A program made the translations under genes and the position numbers. From an uncultured Fibrobacter sp. (lineage in GTDB: Bacteria; Fibrobacterota; Fibrobacteria; Fibrobacterales; Fibrobacteraceae), in the NCBI GenBank assembly GCA_934700345.1, contig CAKUXP010000003.1, forward strand, positions 109,902 to 173,901: a stretch of DNA of 64,000 nt, read 5' to 3'. A model generated the notes under the pieces. The model searched no databases, was not told where the DNA came from, and saw only the letters and a program-made list of their open reading frames with translations. Shown one piece after another: positions 38,822 through 48,263 of this stretch. Position 1 is the first letter of the stretch, and the number at the start of each line of letters is the position of its first letter.

Positions 38822-39577
38822 ATGCAAAGCTCAAAGATGCAATTGAAGGACGGGCAGACCGTCGACCTGGTTGACGGCCGGATTTCCGACGCGAACATTG
38901 CGTCATGGAACGGCAAGCAGGACAGGCTTTCCGCCGGGACGGGAATATCCATTTCCGGCAATACCGTATCGACGAACCTGCCGCTCTCGAACGACAAGGC
39001 GGTGACCGTCAAGAAAGGCGCCTGGTACATCTTCGCCATGACGAACGTGACCGGCGGCGTCTGGGAACGGGCGTGGGACTTCCTGATAGCGTCGAACCAC
39101 ACCGCCGCCGTCCAGATGCGCCTGTTCGTCTCCCCGCGGATCTCCGCGTCGGGCACGATAGAAAGCGACTCGGTGATTCAGGTCGAAGGGCACGTGACGC
39201 CCGCGCAGCTAGCGAAGTACAAGCTCGCCACGGTCAAGGATTCGTCCGGGAACCTCTACTGCTGCCTGTGCGTGAACCACTCGCACTCGAACGAGAACCG
39301 GACGGTGCAGTGGAACCTGCGGAACGCGCGCGGGCCTTCCTGGTGGGCCGAATCCACCCCGCTGTCCAGCTACACGGTAGTCTCGGAGCGTCTGCTGAAC
39401 GCGTCGATGTCGTCGAACAGGCTCGTCTGCTACAAGCCGACGAACAACGCCGCGGTCGGGAACTCGACCCAGCCGGTGTACGTGGACGCGAACGGGAGGA
39501 TTCAGGCGTGCTCCTCGATGCCGAAGTTCGTGATAGGGACGCCCGCCGGGGCTGCGAACACCATCTACTTCACCTGA
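38822..39577 (+). CDS. Second tail fibre / fibre-tip protein
   Basis: The product is 251 aa. The N-terminus LKDGQTVDLVDGRISDANIASWNGKQDRLSAGTGISISGNTV is fibre-like; the rest is strand-rich with many Ser/Thr/Asn. GGAGGTG precedes the ATG. Confidence 0.65.
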   Translation: MQSSKMQLKDGQTVDLVDGRISDANIASWNGKQDRLSAGTGISISGNTVSTNLPLSNDKAVTVKKGAWYIFAMTNVTGGVWERAWDFLIASNHTAAVQMRLFVSPRISASGTIESDSVIQVEGHVTPAQLAKYKLATVKDSSGNLYCCLCVNHSHSNENRTVQWNLRNARGPSWWAESTPLSSYTVVSERLLNASMSSNRLVCYKPTNNAAVGNSTQPVYVDANGRIQACSSMPKFVIGTPAGAANTIYFT

Positions 39578-39588
39578 GGGGGACAGGG

Positions 39589-40425
39589 ATGGCGATATAC
39601 TTCCAGACGGCCTCCGCGGAAAAGGTGGCCATATCGGGCGCCGGGACGGCGAACTCGGGGACGAAATGCCCCCTGCTCTACATCGTCGGCCACGCGGACG
39701 GCGAGAAGTACTTCCAGCCGGGGACGCAGGGGCGCATCGTGGACCTGCGCGGGAAGTCGGGCGATTTCGCGGCGGACAACGCCCCCTACGTCCGCTGGGC
39801 CGGGAACACCTCCGGGGGCGCAGCGAGGGGCATCCCGCACGGCTACGGCATCGCGACGGTGGAACCATACCTTTCGGGGACGGCGAAGAAGGTTTACATA
39901 GAAGACCCGTACGGGCTTCTCGACGCCTACCGCTTCACCGTGGAGAACTGGCACATGTTCCTCCCGCAGTCGGAATGCCAGGTTCTCGTTCCGACATCCT
40001 ACGGGCTTTCGGACGCCTTCCGCGAATCCGTGTCGACGGACAGGCACGGCGCCAAGCCCGTTTCGCTCTACGTCGACACGTCGAGCTCCTCGACCGCGAA
40101 GAGCGTCTGGGGAACGGTCCTGAACGAGACCGTTTACAAGTCGGAAGTCCTGACATGCGTCCATACGAAGATATTTTCGACCGGATTCAACAAGGGCTTT
40201 GTCCCTGTATACTCGGCGAGATACGCCGCCTTCGTCGGCAAGATAGACATGGCCGCGAAAAGGACGCTGAACGGCGGGAACACCGTCGTCATTGTCGGCG
40301 AGACCTCCACGAACTTCTACGGACAGCAGGTTGTCGTCCCTCCGTTCATCTACAAGGAAGGCGGCGGAACGAGCGACAACGACTACACGTACGTATCCAC
40401 GCTCATGGCCTTCAAGGCCGATTAG
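39589..40425 (+). CDS. Hypothetical fibre-cluster protein
   Basis: The product is 278 aa, strand-rich and aromatic (YIVGHADGEKYFQPGTQGRIVDL; GYGIATVEPYLSG). Likely a fibre accessory or tip by position. Not recognised. Confidence 0.6.
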   Translation: MAIYFQTASAEKVAISGAGTANSGTKCPLLYIVGHADGEKYFQPGTQGRIVDLRGKSGDFAADNAPYVRWAGNTSGGAARGIPHGYGIATVEPYLSGTAKKVYIEDPYGLLDAYRFTVENWHMFLPQSECQVLVPTSYGLSDAFRESVSTDRHGAKPVSLYVDTSSSSTAKSVWGTVLNETVYKSEVLTCVHTKIFSTGFNKGFVPVYSARYAAFVGKIDMAAKRTLNGGNTVVIVGETSTNFYGQQVVVPPFIYKEGGGTSDNDYTYVSTLMAFKAD

Positions 40426-40447
40426 CATACAAAGGAGAGAAAAGACA

Positions 40448-41506
40448 ATGCCGGAAAACATAACGACCGTTTTGAACCTGCCGGAGGCGGACTTCGGGAG
40501 TTCAGGATTCCCGAACCCGGCGGACAACCGGGTCTACATCATCCAGGGCGAGGGTTCCGACCGCGACAGGAAGGCACCGCTCGGCGACCTCTTCGACTGG
40601 CTCGTGGGGGCGAAGGCGATGACGAACGACTCGCCGCAACACCGCGTCGGCGACATCGTGTTCAAGATAGAGGAGACCCAGGGCGGCAAGATCCTGACCG
40701 CCTACGTCATGGACGGGCGCACGCTCGAGAAGCCCACGGTGACGGGAGGCCTGAAGGCGGACTCCATCGAGGGGACGAACCAGGGCCAGGGCGACACGAA
40801 GTACCTGGTCCTCGGCAACACGACGGTGACGGGCGACCTCGACGTGAAGGGCAAGGCGATGCTCGGGAACTCGATGCTCGTCGCCGACCCGGACGAGCAG
40901 ACGCTCGAATCGCGCGTGCCGCTCGGCTTCGGGGACGGCTACCAGGCGGGCAAGGAACTGGTAAGGACGGACGAGGTGAAGACGGCGAAAATTTCCGCTC
41001 CGGGGACGACGCTCACTGTCGATGCGACCATCGACGCGGCCGGCGTGATAGCGAACGTGGCGACGAACAACATCACCTCCAAGACGGCGGGTCCCATATT
41101 CGTGAACGGAGGCCTGTCGATTTCCGGGGACGTCTCGCTGACAGGGAAGAACTCGGCGGTATCGGCGAAATCCGTCGCCACGGAAAGGCTCTCCTGTTCG
41201 AAGCTGTACCTGAAAGACAACGGAATGGCCTACGCCCCGGCATTGCCCTACTTCGTCGATACGGCCTACGCCTACGACGGCGACCTTTCCCGCTACTGCG
41301 CCGAGGCGCCGTCCGGCGGTCGCGTGACGTTCGTCAACGCGACCGGGAGCGACCGGAATTACACGTTCACCGGCGGCGCGAACGGCAAGAGCGGCTACTT
41401 CACGCTGAAGGACGGCCACGCCGTGGACCTGCTGGTATTCAAGAAGCTGTCATCGACGCAGGCGTCGCTCGTCCCGATAGGCATCGACTTCTCGACGGGA
41501 GGCTAG
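40448..41506 (+). CDS. Tail spike-like protein
   Basis: The product is 352 aa. Repetitive beta pattern (NTTVTGDLDVKGKAMLGNSMLV; GGLSISGDVSLTGKNSAV) like fibre or spike shafts. It is the last fibre gene before the lysis-position genes. AAAGGAG precedes the ATG. Confidence 0.65.
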   Translation: MPENITTVLNLPEADFGSSGFPNPADNRVYIIQGEGSDRDRKAPLGDLFDWLVGAKAMTNDSPQHRVGDIVFKIEETQGGKILTAYVMDGRTLEKPTVTGGLKADSIEGTNQGQGDTKYLVLGNTTVTGDLDVKGKAMLGNSMLVADPDEQTLESRVPLGFGDGYQAGKELVRTDEVKTAKISAPGTTLTVDATIDAAGVIANVATNNITSKTAGPIFVNGGLSISGDVSLTGKNSAVSAKSVATERLSCSKLYLKDNGMAYAPALPYFVDTAYAYDGDLSRYCAEAPSGGRVTFVNATGSDRNYTFTGGANGKSGYFTLKDGHAVDLLVFKKLSSTQASLVPIGIDFSTGG

Positions 41507-41508
41507 CC

Positions 41509-41721
41509 ATGAACGAGATTCTTGCAACCATCCAGAACGCCACGCCCGCGCTCGCAGCGGTAATCATCGGGCTTCTCTTCACCGTGCGGACGCAGGGGAA
41601 GGAGATCGAGCAGCTGAAGAAGCGCGTGGAAAAGTACGACAACATGGAAATCTCGACGCGGCTCCTTGTGATAGCGAACGACATCAAGTGGATAAAGGAA
41701 AAGATGGGAGGCGACGGATGA
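41509..41721 (+). CDS. Small membrane protein, holin/XhlA-like
   Basis: The product is 70 aa. One hydrophobic segment (ALAAVIIGLLFTV, residues about 14-26), a coiled coil (GKEIEQLKKRVEKYD) and the end LVIANDIKWIKEKMGGDG. The lysis position suggests a holin or holin partner. Confidence 0.55.
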   Translation: MNEILATIQNATPALAAVIIGLLFTVRTQGKEIEQLKKRVEKYDNMEISTRLLVIANDIKWIKEKMGGDG

Positions 41722-41891
41722 GAGACTGGAACGATTACGATTACCATTTCAAATACGAAGACGAGGATGAAGACGTTCACGTTTTCTGGAAGGTTGTGTC
41801 CTGCATACTTAGCGGTGGGTTCACCCTGTTCCTGCTTGCCGTCCTTGCGAAAGTCGCCGTGGACATTTGGACAGGAGGGTGCGCAGGATGA
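41718..41891 (+). CDS. Small membrane protein, holin candidate
   Basis: The product is 57 aa. A very acidic N-terminus (YEDEDEDVH) is followed by one span (VVSCILSGGFTLFLLAVLAKVAV). ATGA overlaps link it to both neighbours. Confidence 0.55.
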   Translation: MRDWNDYDYHFKYEDEDEDVHVFWKVVSCILSGGFTLFLLAVLAKVAVDIWTGGCAG

Positions 41892-42370
41892 ACTTCAAGC
41901 TGAAATCGTGGGACCCGTTCTCGTGGACGAAACTCCGCGGAGGGCTTTTCCGCCTTGAGAACGACATCGACGCCGTGTGGACGGACAACGACGGCAGGGA
42001 ATACCGCTTCCGGTTCTTCCGGGGGCTGACGTGGGACGGGGCGAGCGTGCCGAAGATGTTCCGCTGGTATCTGCCGAACATCGACGAAAGGAACCTGCCC
42101 TACACGCTCGCAGGACTGGTCCACGATTATCTTTACGGTTCCGAAAAACTCCCGAAGGACGTGGCGGACGACATCTTCCGGGGGACGATGCGCGACGCAG
42201 GGATTCCGCGCCGAAAGGCTAGCTTTGCCGAATGGCTCGTCGAGCACTTCGCAGGCGGGCACTACGGCAAGAGGCACGACCGGAACGGCATCCGATTCTA
42301 CGGCAAGCTTAAAATCGTAAAGGACCCGGGCGCACTGAAAGGACCGACCGTGGGCGAGGTGTTCGGGTGA
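41888..42370 (+). CDS. DUF1353 family phage protein (complete)
   Basis: The product is 160 aa; the 3' part of an identical gene opens the window. ATG 41888 follows GGAGG and overlaps the upstream stop. Core motifs are WDGASVPKMF, LVHDYLYG and VADDIFRGTM. It occupies the place where an endolysin is expected, but it lacks a known muralytic motif. Confidence 0.8.
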   Translation: MNFKLKSWDPFSWTKLRGGLFRLENDIDAVWTDNDGREYRFRFFRGLTWDGASVPKMFRWYLPNIDERNLPYTLAGLVHDYLYGSEKLPKDVADDIFRGTMRDAGIPRRKASFAEWLVEHFAGGHYGKRHDRNGIRFYGKLKIVKDPGALKGPTVGEVFG

Positions 42371-42406
42371 ACACTTTCCCAGACTCACGAAAATGGTCGA
42401 AAAAGC

Positions 42407-42952
42407 CTATTTGAATATGGAAGTGAATATGGGAGATCCGTCTGGAGTTGGGCTTTCCACGGAAAGCAGCGGAGCCTCTTTTGTTTCGGGATGTTCCGGA
42501 AGATTCTTCAAGGCGAGATCAAAGAGCAGGGAAGTAATAGAAGAACGAAATTTATCCAATGCGGCGGAAACCGTTCCGTCGGCTTGCCGAAAACGCTCCA
42601 GTTCGCCGAGATGTTTTTCCAGACGAATCACGTCGAGCTTGATTTCTTGGGCGAGACTCCGGGGACACTGGAAATCGACGGAAACATTCATCCCGACGGC
42701 GTGTGCGTACGCAAGCAAATCGCCTATTCGGAGTTCCGCGTTGCCTGTCGCTTCGATCTTGGACACTGCGGACTGGGAGCGTCCAATTCGTTTCGCGAAA
42801 TCTTTCTGCGTCAATCCCGCCTTTACACGAAGTGCCGCCAACATTCCCGAAACAGAACGGTCTGCGAGCTTGTCCCGGATAGAGTCGAGTTCCTGCTTTT
42901 CGAGGCCGAGACCTTCGGCGAGTTCAATCGTATGCGATATTTTTTTAGCCAT
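42407..42952 (-). CDS. XRE-family HTH protein (copy 2)
   Basis: Same gene as 455-1000; partner of the Panacea gene at 43009. Confidence 0.7.
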   Translation of the reverse strand: MAKKISHTIELAEGLGLEKQELDSIRDKLADRSVSGMLAALRVKAGLTQKDFAKRIGRSQSAVSKIEATGNAELRIGDLLAYAHAVGMNVSVDFQCPRSLAQEIKLDVIRLEKHLGELERFRQADGTVSAALDKFRSSITSLLFDLALKNLPEHPETKEAPLLSVESPTPDGSPIFTSIFK

Positions 42953-43008
42953 GTTCAACCTCTTTGTCCAGCTTTCCGACCGGAACGTCCAGGTCGAAAG
43001 GGTTCTCG

Positions 43009-43485
43009 TCATCCGGACGCATTTGCCCTCCGTCGAATGACCTTGGCCTTGAAATAGTCGGTAATGAGACCGTCGCCGATTTCGTTCGCCCACTTGAATC
43101 CCGGCATTTTCTGCGTCATGTCCCATGGCGAACCGGGAACGTGCGTCCACTCGATGAGCTGGCCGGAAGTCCACGACCCGAAGAACCGGACTACCTTGCT
43201 CACGATGGCCTTCACATCGTCCGGGACGGTAGCCGGACAGACCTCGATATCCCAGTTTTTCACGTCATTGAGAAGCCGTCTCCGTGCTTTCGGGAACACC
43301 GGACCGAACGGCCACGCCTGGGCGTGCTCATCGAACGGGCGGCGTCCGAGCATGACGAGGCATGTCCCGTACACGATGTAGAGGAGCTTCTGCAGCTGCG
43401 TCATGTTCAGGCGCAGTCCCTGCAATTTGGCCTCGGCCATCAGGGCCTTCGCCACGTCCACGCTGTCAATCTCGGCCTGTCCCAT
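43009..43485 (-). CDS. Panacea-domain protein (copy 2)
   Basis: Same gene as 1057-1533, with promoter boxes at 43516-43521 and 43493-43498. Confidence 0.75.
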   Translation of the reverse strand: MGQAEIDSVDVAKALMAEAKLQGLRLNMTQLQKLLYIVYGTCLVMLGRRPFDEHAQAWPFGPVFPKARRRLLNDVKNWDIEVCPATVPDDVKAIVSKVVRFFGSWTSGQLIEWTHVPGSPWDMTQKMPGFKWANEIGDGLITDYFKAKVIRRRANASG

Positions 43486-43492
43486 GCGATAC

Positions 43493-43521
43493 AATATACA
43501 TCGCGAACGAAAGCTTGACAA
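43493..43521 (-). promoter_or_regulatory. Leaderless promoter (copy 2)
   Basis: TTGTCA, 17 bases, TATATT, 7 bases, ATG; as at 1541-1569. Confidence 0.7.
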
Positions 43522-43541
43522 ACAGCAAGGAGGAAAATCCG

Positions 43542-43994
43542 ATGGAAAGATTGCGCCGCCGCGACTACGTTATCGAGGGCGAGACGCCCGCGCAGAAGAA
43601 CTCGCAGACGTTCAACGCCCGCACGCGCACCATGGTGAAGAGTCCGCAGTTCCGCCGATGGCGGGACTCGGCGTTCTTGCAGCTCCGGGCGCAGGGAATC
43701 CCGGAAAGGCCGTATCCGTATGCGGAAATCGAGATTCTCTTTGTCCATTCGGACCTCCGGAGGCGCGACGGGGACAACCAGCTTTCGGGCGTGCAGGACC
43801 TGCTCGTGAAGGCGGGCGTCATCGAGGACGACTGCTGGACGCGCATCGGAACGCCCCGCGTCTCCCACGCCGTCGGCATGGACGCGCGGTGCGAAATCCG
43901 GGTTTTTGAGGTGGTTCCCGTCGACTGGAAAGGAAAAATCCTTGAAGCGAAAAAGGGATGCGGGAACATTGACGGAGCCTTGAGAATTTTGTAG
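43542..43994 (+). CDS. rusA: RusA resolvase (copy 2)
   Basis: Same gene as 1590-2042. Confidence 0.85.
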   Translation: MERLRRRDYVIEGETPAQKNSQTFNARTRTMVKSPQFRRWRDSAFLQLRAQGIPERPYPYAEIEILFVHSDLRRRDGDNQLSGVQDLLVKAGVIEDDCWTRIGTPRVSHAVGMDARCEIRVFEVVPVDWKGKILEAKKGCGNIDGALRIL

Positions 43995-44015
43995 ATTGCC
44001 GTTCTCTTTCCTTCC

Positions 44016-44047
44016 GGCCTGCCCCTCCGCGGGGCGGCCTTTTTGTG
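44016..44047 (+). terminator. Terminator after rusA (copy 2)
   Basis: As at 2064-2095. Confidence 0.8.
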
Positions 44048-44093
44048 ATTCTTCAAAACCACCGGCTAGGCCGGTGGTCCGGTTTAGCCTTCT
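44041..44093. repeat. 53-base hairpin repeat (copy 2)
   Basis: As at 2089-2141; third occurrence at 63924-63976 in host DNA. Confidence 0.85.
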
Positions 44094-44251
44094 CGGCGCG
44101 CCTCGACGGCATCAGGCGGGAGACGGCGCGCAACGGCGGCGAGTTCTCCTGCCGCGACCAGCTGGAGGAGACGCTCTCGTGCGTCCGCGGCCTCAAGACG
44201 GTGGGGCGGATCCGCGAGATGCGGGAATCGCCCGCCGCCGCGAGACGGTAG
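44094..44251 (+). pseudogene. 3' gene fragment (copy 2)
   Basis: As at 2142-2299. Confidence 0.45.
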
Positions 44252-44260
44252 GAAAGCGAG

Positions 44261-44300
44261 AGACCCGGAGGGATTTTCCTTCCGGGTCTTTTTTTTTTTT
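44261..44300 (+). terminator. Strong intrinsic terminator (copy 2)
   Basis: As at 2309-2348. Confidence 0.85.
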
Positions 44301-44327
44301 ACGACAGTTTTTGTCCGACACTTTATG

Positions 44328-44807
44328 TCAATCGACAATCTCGAACGAGACGGACGCGCGTAGCCGTCCCGTATCGACCAGCGGCGTCCCTTTCCTGTAC
44401 TTCAGCGGTTCCCATTTCCCCTCGGTCATCGCGCGTTTCACCTCTCCCGCGGCCATACCCCCGAGACGTTCCATGAGCCGCCTTTCAGTCATCCTGCCGG
44501 AAAGGACGTCGGGCAGGTACTCGGCGAGGATTTCACCCGCCTTTTCCAAGACCAGCTTCTTCGCGAGCTCCATGAACGGTCTCGGCGGAATCCGGCCGTA
44601 TGCGACGCCCCCCAGCGTCCTCCCCGGCTCCCGCCCGTAGTTCAGCGTCCGCGCGATCAGGGCGAGCGAGACGGGCCTCCCGAGCGCGGGCTGGTCCCTC
44701 CCCGTCGCCTTCTTCCTTTTTAGGCTTTTATACGCCTGGTCCGCGGTCAGGTTCCCGTCCGGCCACCCGACGCGCAGCGACATCTTCCCGAGTCTTTCCA
44801 GATCCAC
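44328..44807 (-). CDS. gp10-like minus-strand protein (copy 2)
   Basis: Same gene as 2376-2855, GTG start. Confidence 0.6.
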   Translation of the reverse strand: MDLERLGKMSLRVGWPDGNLTADQAYKSLKRKKATGRDQPALGRPVSLALIARTLNYGREPGRTLGGVAYGRIPPRPFMELAKKLVLEKAGEILAEYLPDVLSGRMTERRLMERLGGMAAGEVKRAMTEGKWEPLKYRKGTPLVDTGRLRASVSFEIVD

Positions 44808-44918
44808 CGGCATCCTCCTTCTTTTGTATGTGACGGATTTTGTCCGGCATATAATGTCCGACATAACCTGTCACTTCCAGTGTAAAAAATATATATTGTC
44901 GTAAACCGGAGAAAGAGG

Positions 44919-45095
44919 ATGGACGAAAAGGACTACTACACGATCAAGGAACTCGCCGCGCGGATAGGTTATGATCCCGGGACGGTGTACGAGTGGGCCG
45001 CGACGAAGGGGATGCCCGTCCGCCGGGCCGGGCGCCGCGGGCGCATATCGGTCAGCTGGGACGAGTTCGACGCCTGGTGGAAGGAGAACGGCTGA
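44919..45095 (+). CDS. Small HTH protein (copy 2)
   Basis: Same gene as 2967-3143; too short to be obvious but coupled to terS. Confidence 0.65.
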   Translation: MDEKDYYTIKELAARIGYDPGTVYEWAATKGMPVRRAGRRGRISVSWDEFDAWWKENG

Positions 45096-45575
45096 TTGGG
45101 ACGCGTTCCGGAGGCTGGGACGCCGGAGCGCCGCGAGTACATGAAGACGCTCGCCCGGAAGGGCGGGATCGTGACGTCGAAGGAGCGGCGGGAACGGCAG
45201 AAGTTCGGGAAGCTGGTGAACGGGATGCTCGCCGCGTGCGTCCCCATGTCCGGCCAGATAGGCGAGATACTCCGCCGTGCGGGCGTGGACCCGAAGAGCC
45301 GCGTGACGGCCCGGGAGGCGATCGTGGGCGTGTTCATCGCGAAAGCGATGTCTGGCGACCTCAAGGCCGCGCGCTTCGTGTTCGACCTTTCCGGCGTGAC
45401 GGACGCGGCGGCGGAGAAGCGGGCGCGGATTGCCTACATGGAGGCGTCCGCGGAGGCGCAGAACCCGTCGGCCCCGTCCGGTCAGACGGACCTTTTCGAC
45501 GCCCCGACGCCGGACGCGATGCGCGCGGAATCCGCCAGGATGGGGATATACGAGGACGCGGAGGTGGTGGAATGA
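45096..45575 (+). CDS. terS: Putative terminase small subunit (copy 2)
   Basis: Same gene as 3144-3623, TTG start. Confidence 0.6.
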   Translation: MGRVPEAGTPERREYMKTLARKGGIVTSKERRERQKFGKLVNGMLAACVPMSGQIGEILRRAGVDPKSRVTAREAIVGVFIAKAMSGDLKAARFVFDLSGVTDAAAEKRARIAYMEASAEAQNPSAPSGQTDLFDAPTPDAMRAESARMGIYEDAEVVE

Positions 45576-46981
45576 CCCCGGCGTCGAGGGAGCTCGCGAG
45601 GCGGAACCTGCTCGCGTTCGTGAAGGCGACGATGCCTTCGTACATGGCGGGGTGGGTGCACCGGGAGATCTGCGCCCGGCTCATGCGGTTCCTCGCGGAC
45701 GTGCTGGACGGCAAATCCCCCCGGATGATAATCACGATGCCTCCCCGGCACGGCAAGAGCGAGCTCGTGAGCCGCCGCTTCCCGGCGTGGGCGTTCGGGA
45801 TAGACCCGGACCTGTCGGTGATAGCGGCGAGCTATTCAGACGACCTCGCGAAGCGGATGAACAAGGACGTGCAGCGCGTAATGGACACGCCGGAATACGC
45901 GGAACTCTTCCCCGGCTCGACGCTCTCGAGGCGCAGGAACGCCGGAGGCGTGGACGGCATGCCCGTGCGGACGATGGACCTCTTCGAGATGCCGGGCCGT
46001 TCGGGTAGCTACCGGAGCGCGGGCGTCGGCGGCGGCATCACCGGCATGGGAGCGGACATCCTGTCGATAGACGACCCCTTCAAGGACAGGGCGAGCGCGG
46101 ACTCGCCCACGCTGCGGCAGCGGGTGTGGGACTGGTACGCCTCGACCGCCTACACGCGCCTCTCGCCGGGCGGCGGCGTCCTCTTGACGGTGACGCGCTG
46201 GCACGAGGACGACCTAGTGGGGCGCCTGCTTTCCGCGCAGGGGCAGGACGGCGCGGACCGGTGGACCGTCGTGAACTACCCGGCGATAGCCGAGCGTGAC
46301 GAGCCGCACAGGAAGAGGGGCGAGGCCCTGCACCCGGACCGCTACCCCCTCCGCGCGCTGGAGCGCATCCGGGCGAACGTCGGCGAATACGAGTGGGGGG
46401 CGCTCTACCAGCAGCACCCGACGCCGAGGGGCGGCGGCGTATTCAAGGCGAAGTGGATAAGGCACTGGGGCGTCCTGCCGAAGGTCTTCGACCGGATGAT
46501 CCAGTCCTGGGACTTCACTTTCAAGGACGCGGCGAAGTCGGACAACGTGTCGGGTCAGGTGTGGATGAAGGCGGGCGGGAACTTCTACCTGCTCGACTGC
46601 GACACGGCGAAGATGGACTTCGTGTCGCAGATACGGGCGATGCGGCGGATGAGCTCGAAGTGGCCGGATGCGGTCGGCAAGGTGGTCGAGGACAAGGCGA
46701 ACGGCCCGGCGGTCATCTCGGCGCTCCGGTCGGAAATCCCCGGCATCGTGCCCTACACGCCGCGGGGGAGCAAGACGGCGCGCGCCTACGCGGTGAGCCC
46801 GCTCTTCGAGTCCGGGAACGTCTATCTGCCCCCGATGGACGCGGAGCACCCGTGGGTGAGGGAATACATCGACGAGCTGCTGGCGTTCCCGAACGGGGAG
46901 CACGACGACCGGGTGGACGCCACGACGCAGGCGCTGGACAGGCTCTCGTCCGGGTCGAGGGGAATCGTCGGCATGCTGTAG
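45572..46981 (+). CDS. terL: Terminase large subunit (copy 2)
   Basis: Same gene as 3620-5029, with both ATPase and nuclease motifs intact. Confidence 0.95.
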   Translation: MTPASRELARRNLLAFVKATMPSYMAGWVHREICARLMRFLADVLDGKSPRMIITMPPRHGKSELVSRRFPAWAFGIDPDLSVIAASYSDDLAKRMNKDVQRVMDTPEYAELFPGSTLSRRRNAGGVDGMPVRTMDLFEMPGRSGSYRSAGVGGGITGMGADILSIDDPFKDRASADSPTLRQRVWDWYASTAYTRLSPGGGVLLTVTRWHEDDLVGRLLSAQGQDGADRWTVVNYPAIAERDEPHRKRGEALHPDRYPLRALERIRANVGEYEWGALYQQHPTPRGGGVFKAKWIRHWGVLPKVFDRMIQSWDFTFKDAAKSDNVSGQVWMKAGGNFYLLDCDTAKMDFVSQIRAMRRMSSKWPDAVGKVVEDKANGPAVISALRSEIPGIVPYTPRGSKTARAYAVSPLFESGNVYLPPMDAEHPWVREYIDELLAFPNGEHDDRVDATTQALDRLSSGSRGIVGML

Positions 46982-47013
46982 GAAGCGGAAATATCAACAA
47001 GGAGAAACGGAAC

Positions 47014-48255
47014 ATGGCAAGCAAGAAGGCAAGGATTGGCGACAGCGTATACGTGAACATGGTGACCGGCATGGGGACTCTCGAGGCGGAGAAGGCGGCG
47101 CACACGCGCGCGGCCCCTTACGCGCGGGCGGACCTGCGCGAGCTCGCGCGGATGAAGGTGCAGGACGGGATAGCGGCCGCGATCGTCGAGACGGTCCCGG
47201 ACGCGGCGTTCCGGCACGACGTCTCCATCGCCGGGGACGCGGACGGGACGGCCCTGAAGGAGGCGACGCGCGCCGGCCTCATCCAGACGCTCCGCTCCGC
47301 CGGCGAGGCGCAGAGGCTGACCGGAGGCGCGCTTGTCGTCGCGGAATACGAGGGCGACACGCCGGATTCCCTCGCGGAGCCTCCTGACGACGGGGCGAGG
47401 GTCGCAGGCTGGCGGTCCTATTCCGCCGGGAGCGTCCGCCTCGACCCGGGCGACTTCGACGGGGACGAGCCGCGGCTGTTCCGTGTCCGCCGGCTCGACG
47501 GGACGGAGACCGCCGTCTCCGCCGCTCGGTGCGTCCCGGTGAAGGGAAAGCCGCTACCCGACGTCCTCTCCGGCGACATCGGAGAGGCCTACTTCGGGAC
47601 GGGGTTCCTGCGGCCGTGCGAGCAGGCAGTCAAGGACCTCGCGTCCGCCTACTCGTCGGCCGTCGAGATGGTCCAGGAGACCGGGCTTTCCGTCTTCCGC
47701 CTCGACAGCCTCGACCAGATGCTCTCCCGCCCCGACGGCGGGATCGCCGACGTGCAGAGGCTCATGTCCACCGTCAAGCTCGGCATGGGGTCGATGCGCG
47801 CCGTCTACCTCGGCGCGGGCGACCAGTTCGAGATGAAGAGCCACAGCTTCGCGGGCATCCCGGAACTCCTGCAGAAGCTCGCGGGCCGGGTGAGCGCCGT
47901 CTCGCGCATCCCCATCTCCGTACTCTTCGGCCAGGGGGCGACGGGCCTCGCCCAGACGAACGAGGGCGACCTCCGCGCCTTCGCCGACACCGTGGACGCC
48001 TGGCGCCAGAACTACCTCTACCGCCCGTCGTGCCGCCTCCTCGAGGAATTCTCGCGCAGGAACCTCGGAAGGGAGCTGTCGGAGTTCGAGTGGGGGCCGG
48101 TCTCCGTGATGACCGAGACCGAGAGGAACGACGCCATGGCGAAACAGGCCGACTACCTGGTGAAATACATGCAGGCCGGCGTCATCATGCCGGACGAGGT
48201 CCGCAAGGCGGTCTTCGTGAACGGCCACAGCTTCGACGTGAGCGTCGGGGAATAG
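47014..48255 (+). CDS. Portal protein DUF1073 (copy 2)
   Basis: Same gene as 5062-6303. Confidence 0.85.
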   Translation: MASKKARIGDSVYVNMVTGMGTLEAEKAAHTRAAPYARADLRELARMKVQDGIAAAIVETVPDAAFRHDVSIAGDADGTALKEATRAGLIQTLRSAGEAQRLTGGALVVAEYEGDTPDSLAEPPDDGARVAGWRSYSAGSVRLDPGDFDGDEPRLFRVRRLDGTETAVSAARCVPVKGKPLPDVLSGDIGEAYFGTGFLRPCEQAVKDLASAYSSAVEMVQETGLSVFRLDSLDQMLSRPDGGIADVQRLMSTVKLGMGSMRAVYLGAGDQFEMKSHSFAGIPELLQKLAGRVSAVSRIPISVLFGQGATGLAQTNEGDLRAFADTVDAWRQNYLYRPSCRLLEEFSRRNLGRELSEFEWGPVSVMTETERNDAMAKQADYLVKYMQAGVIMPDEVRKAVFVNGHSFDVSVGE

Positions 48256-48263
48256 GGGGACGC

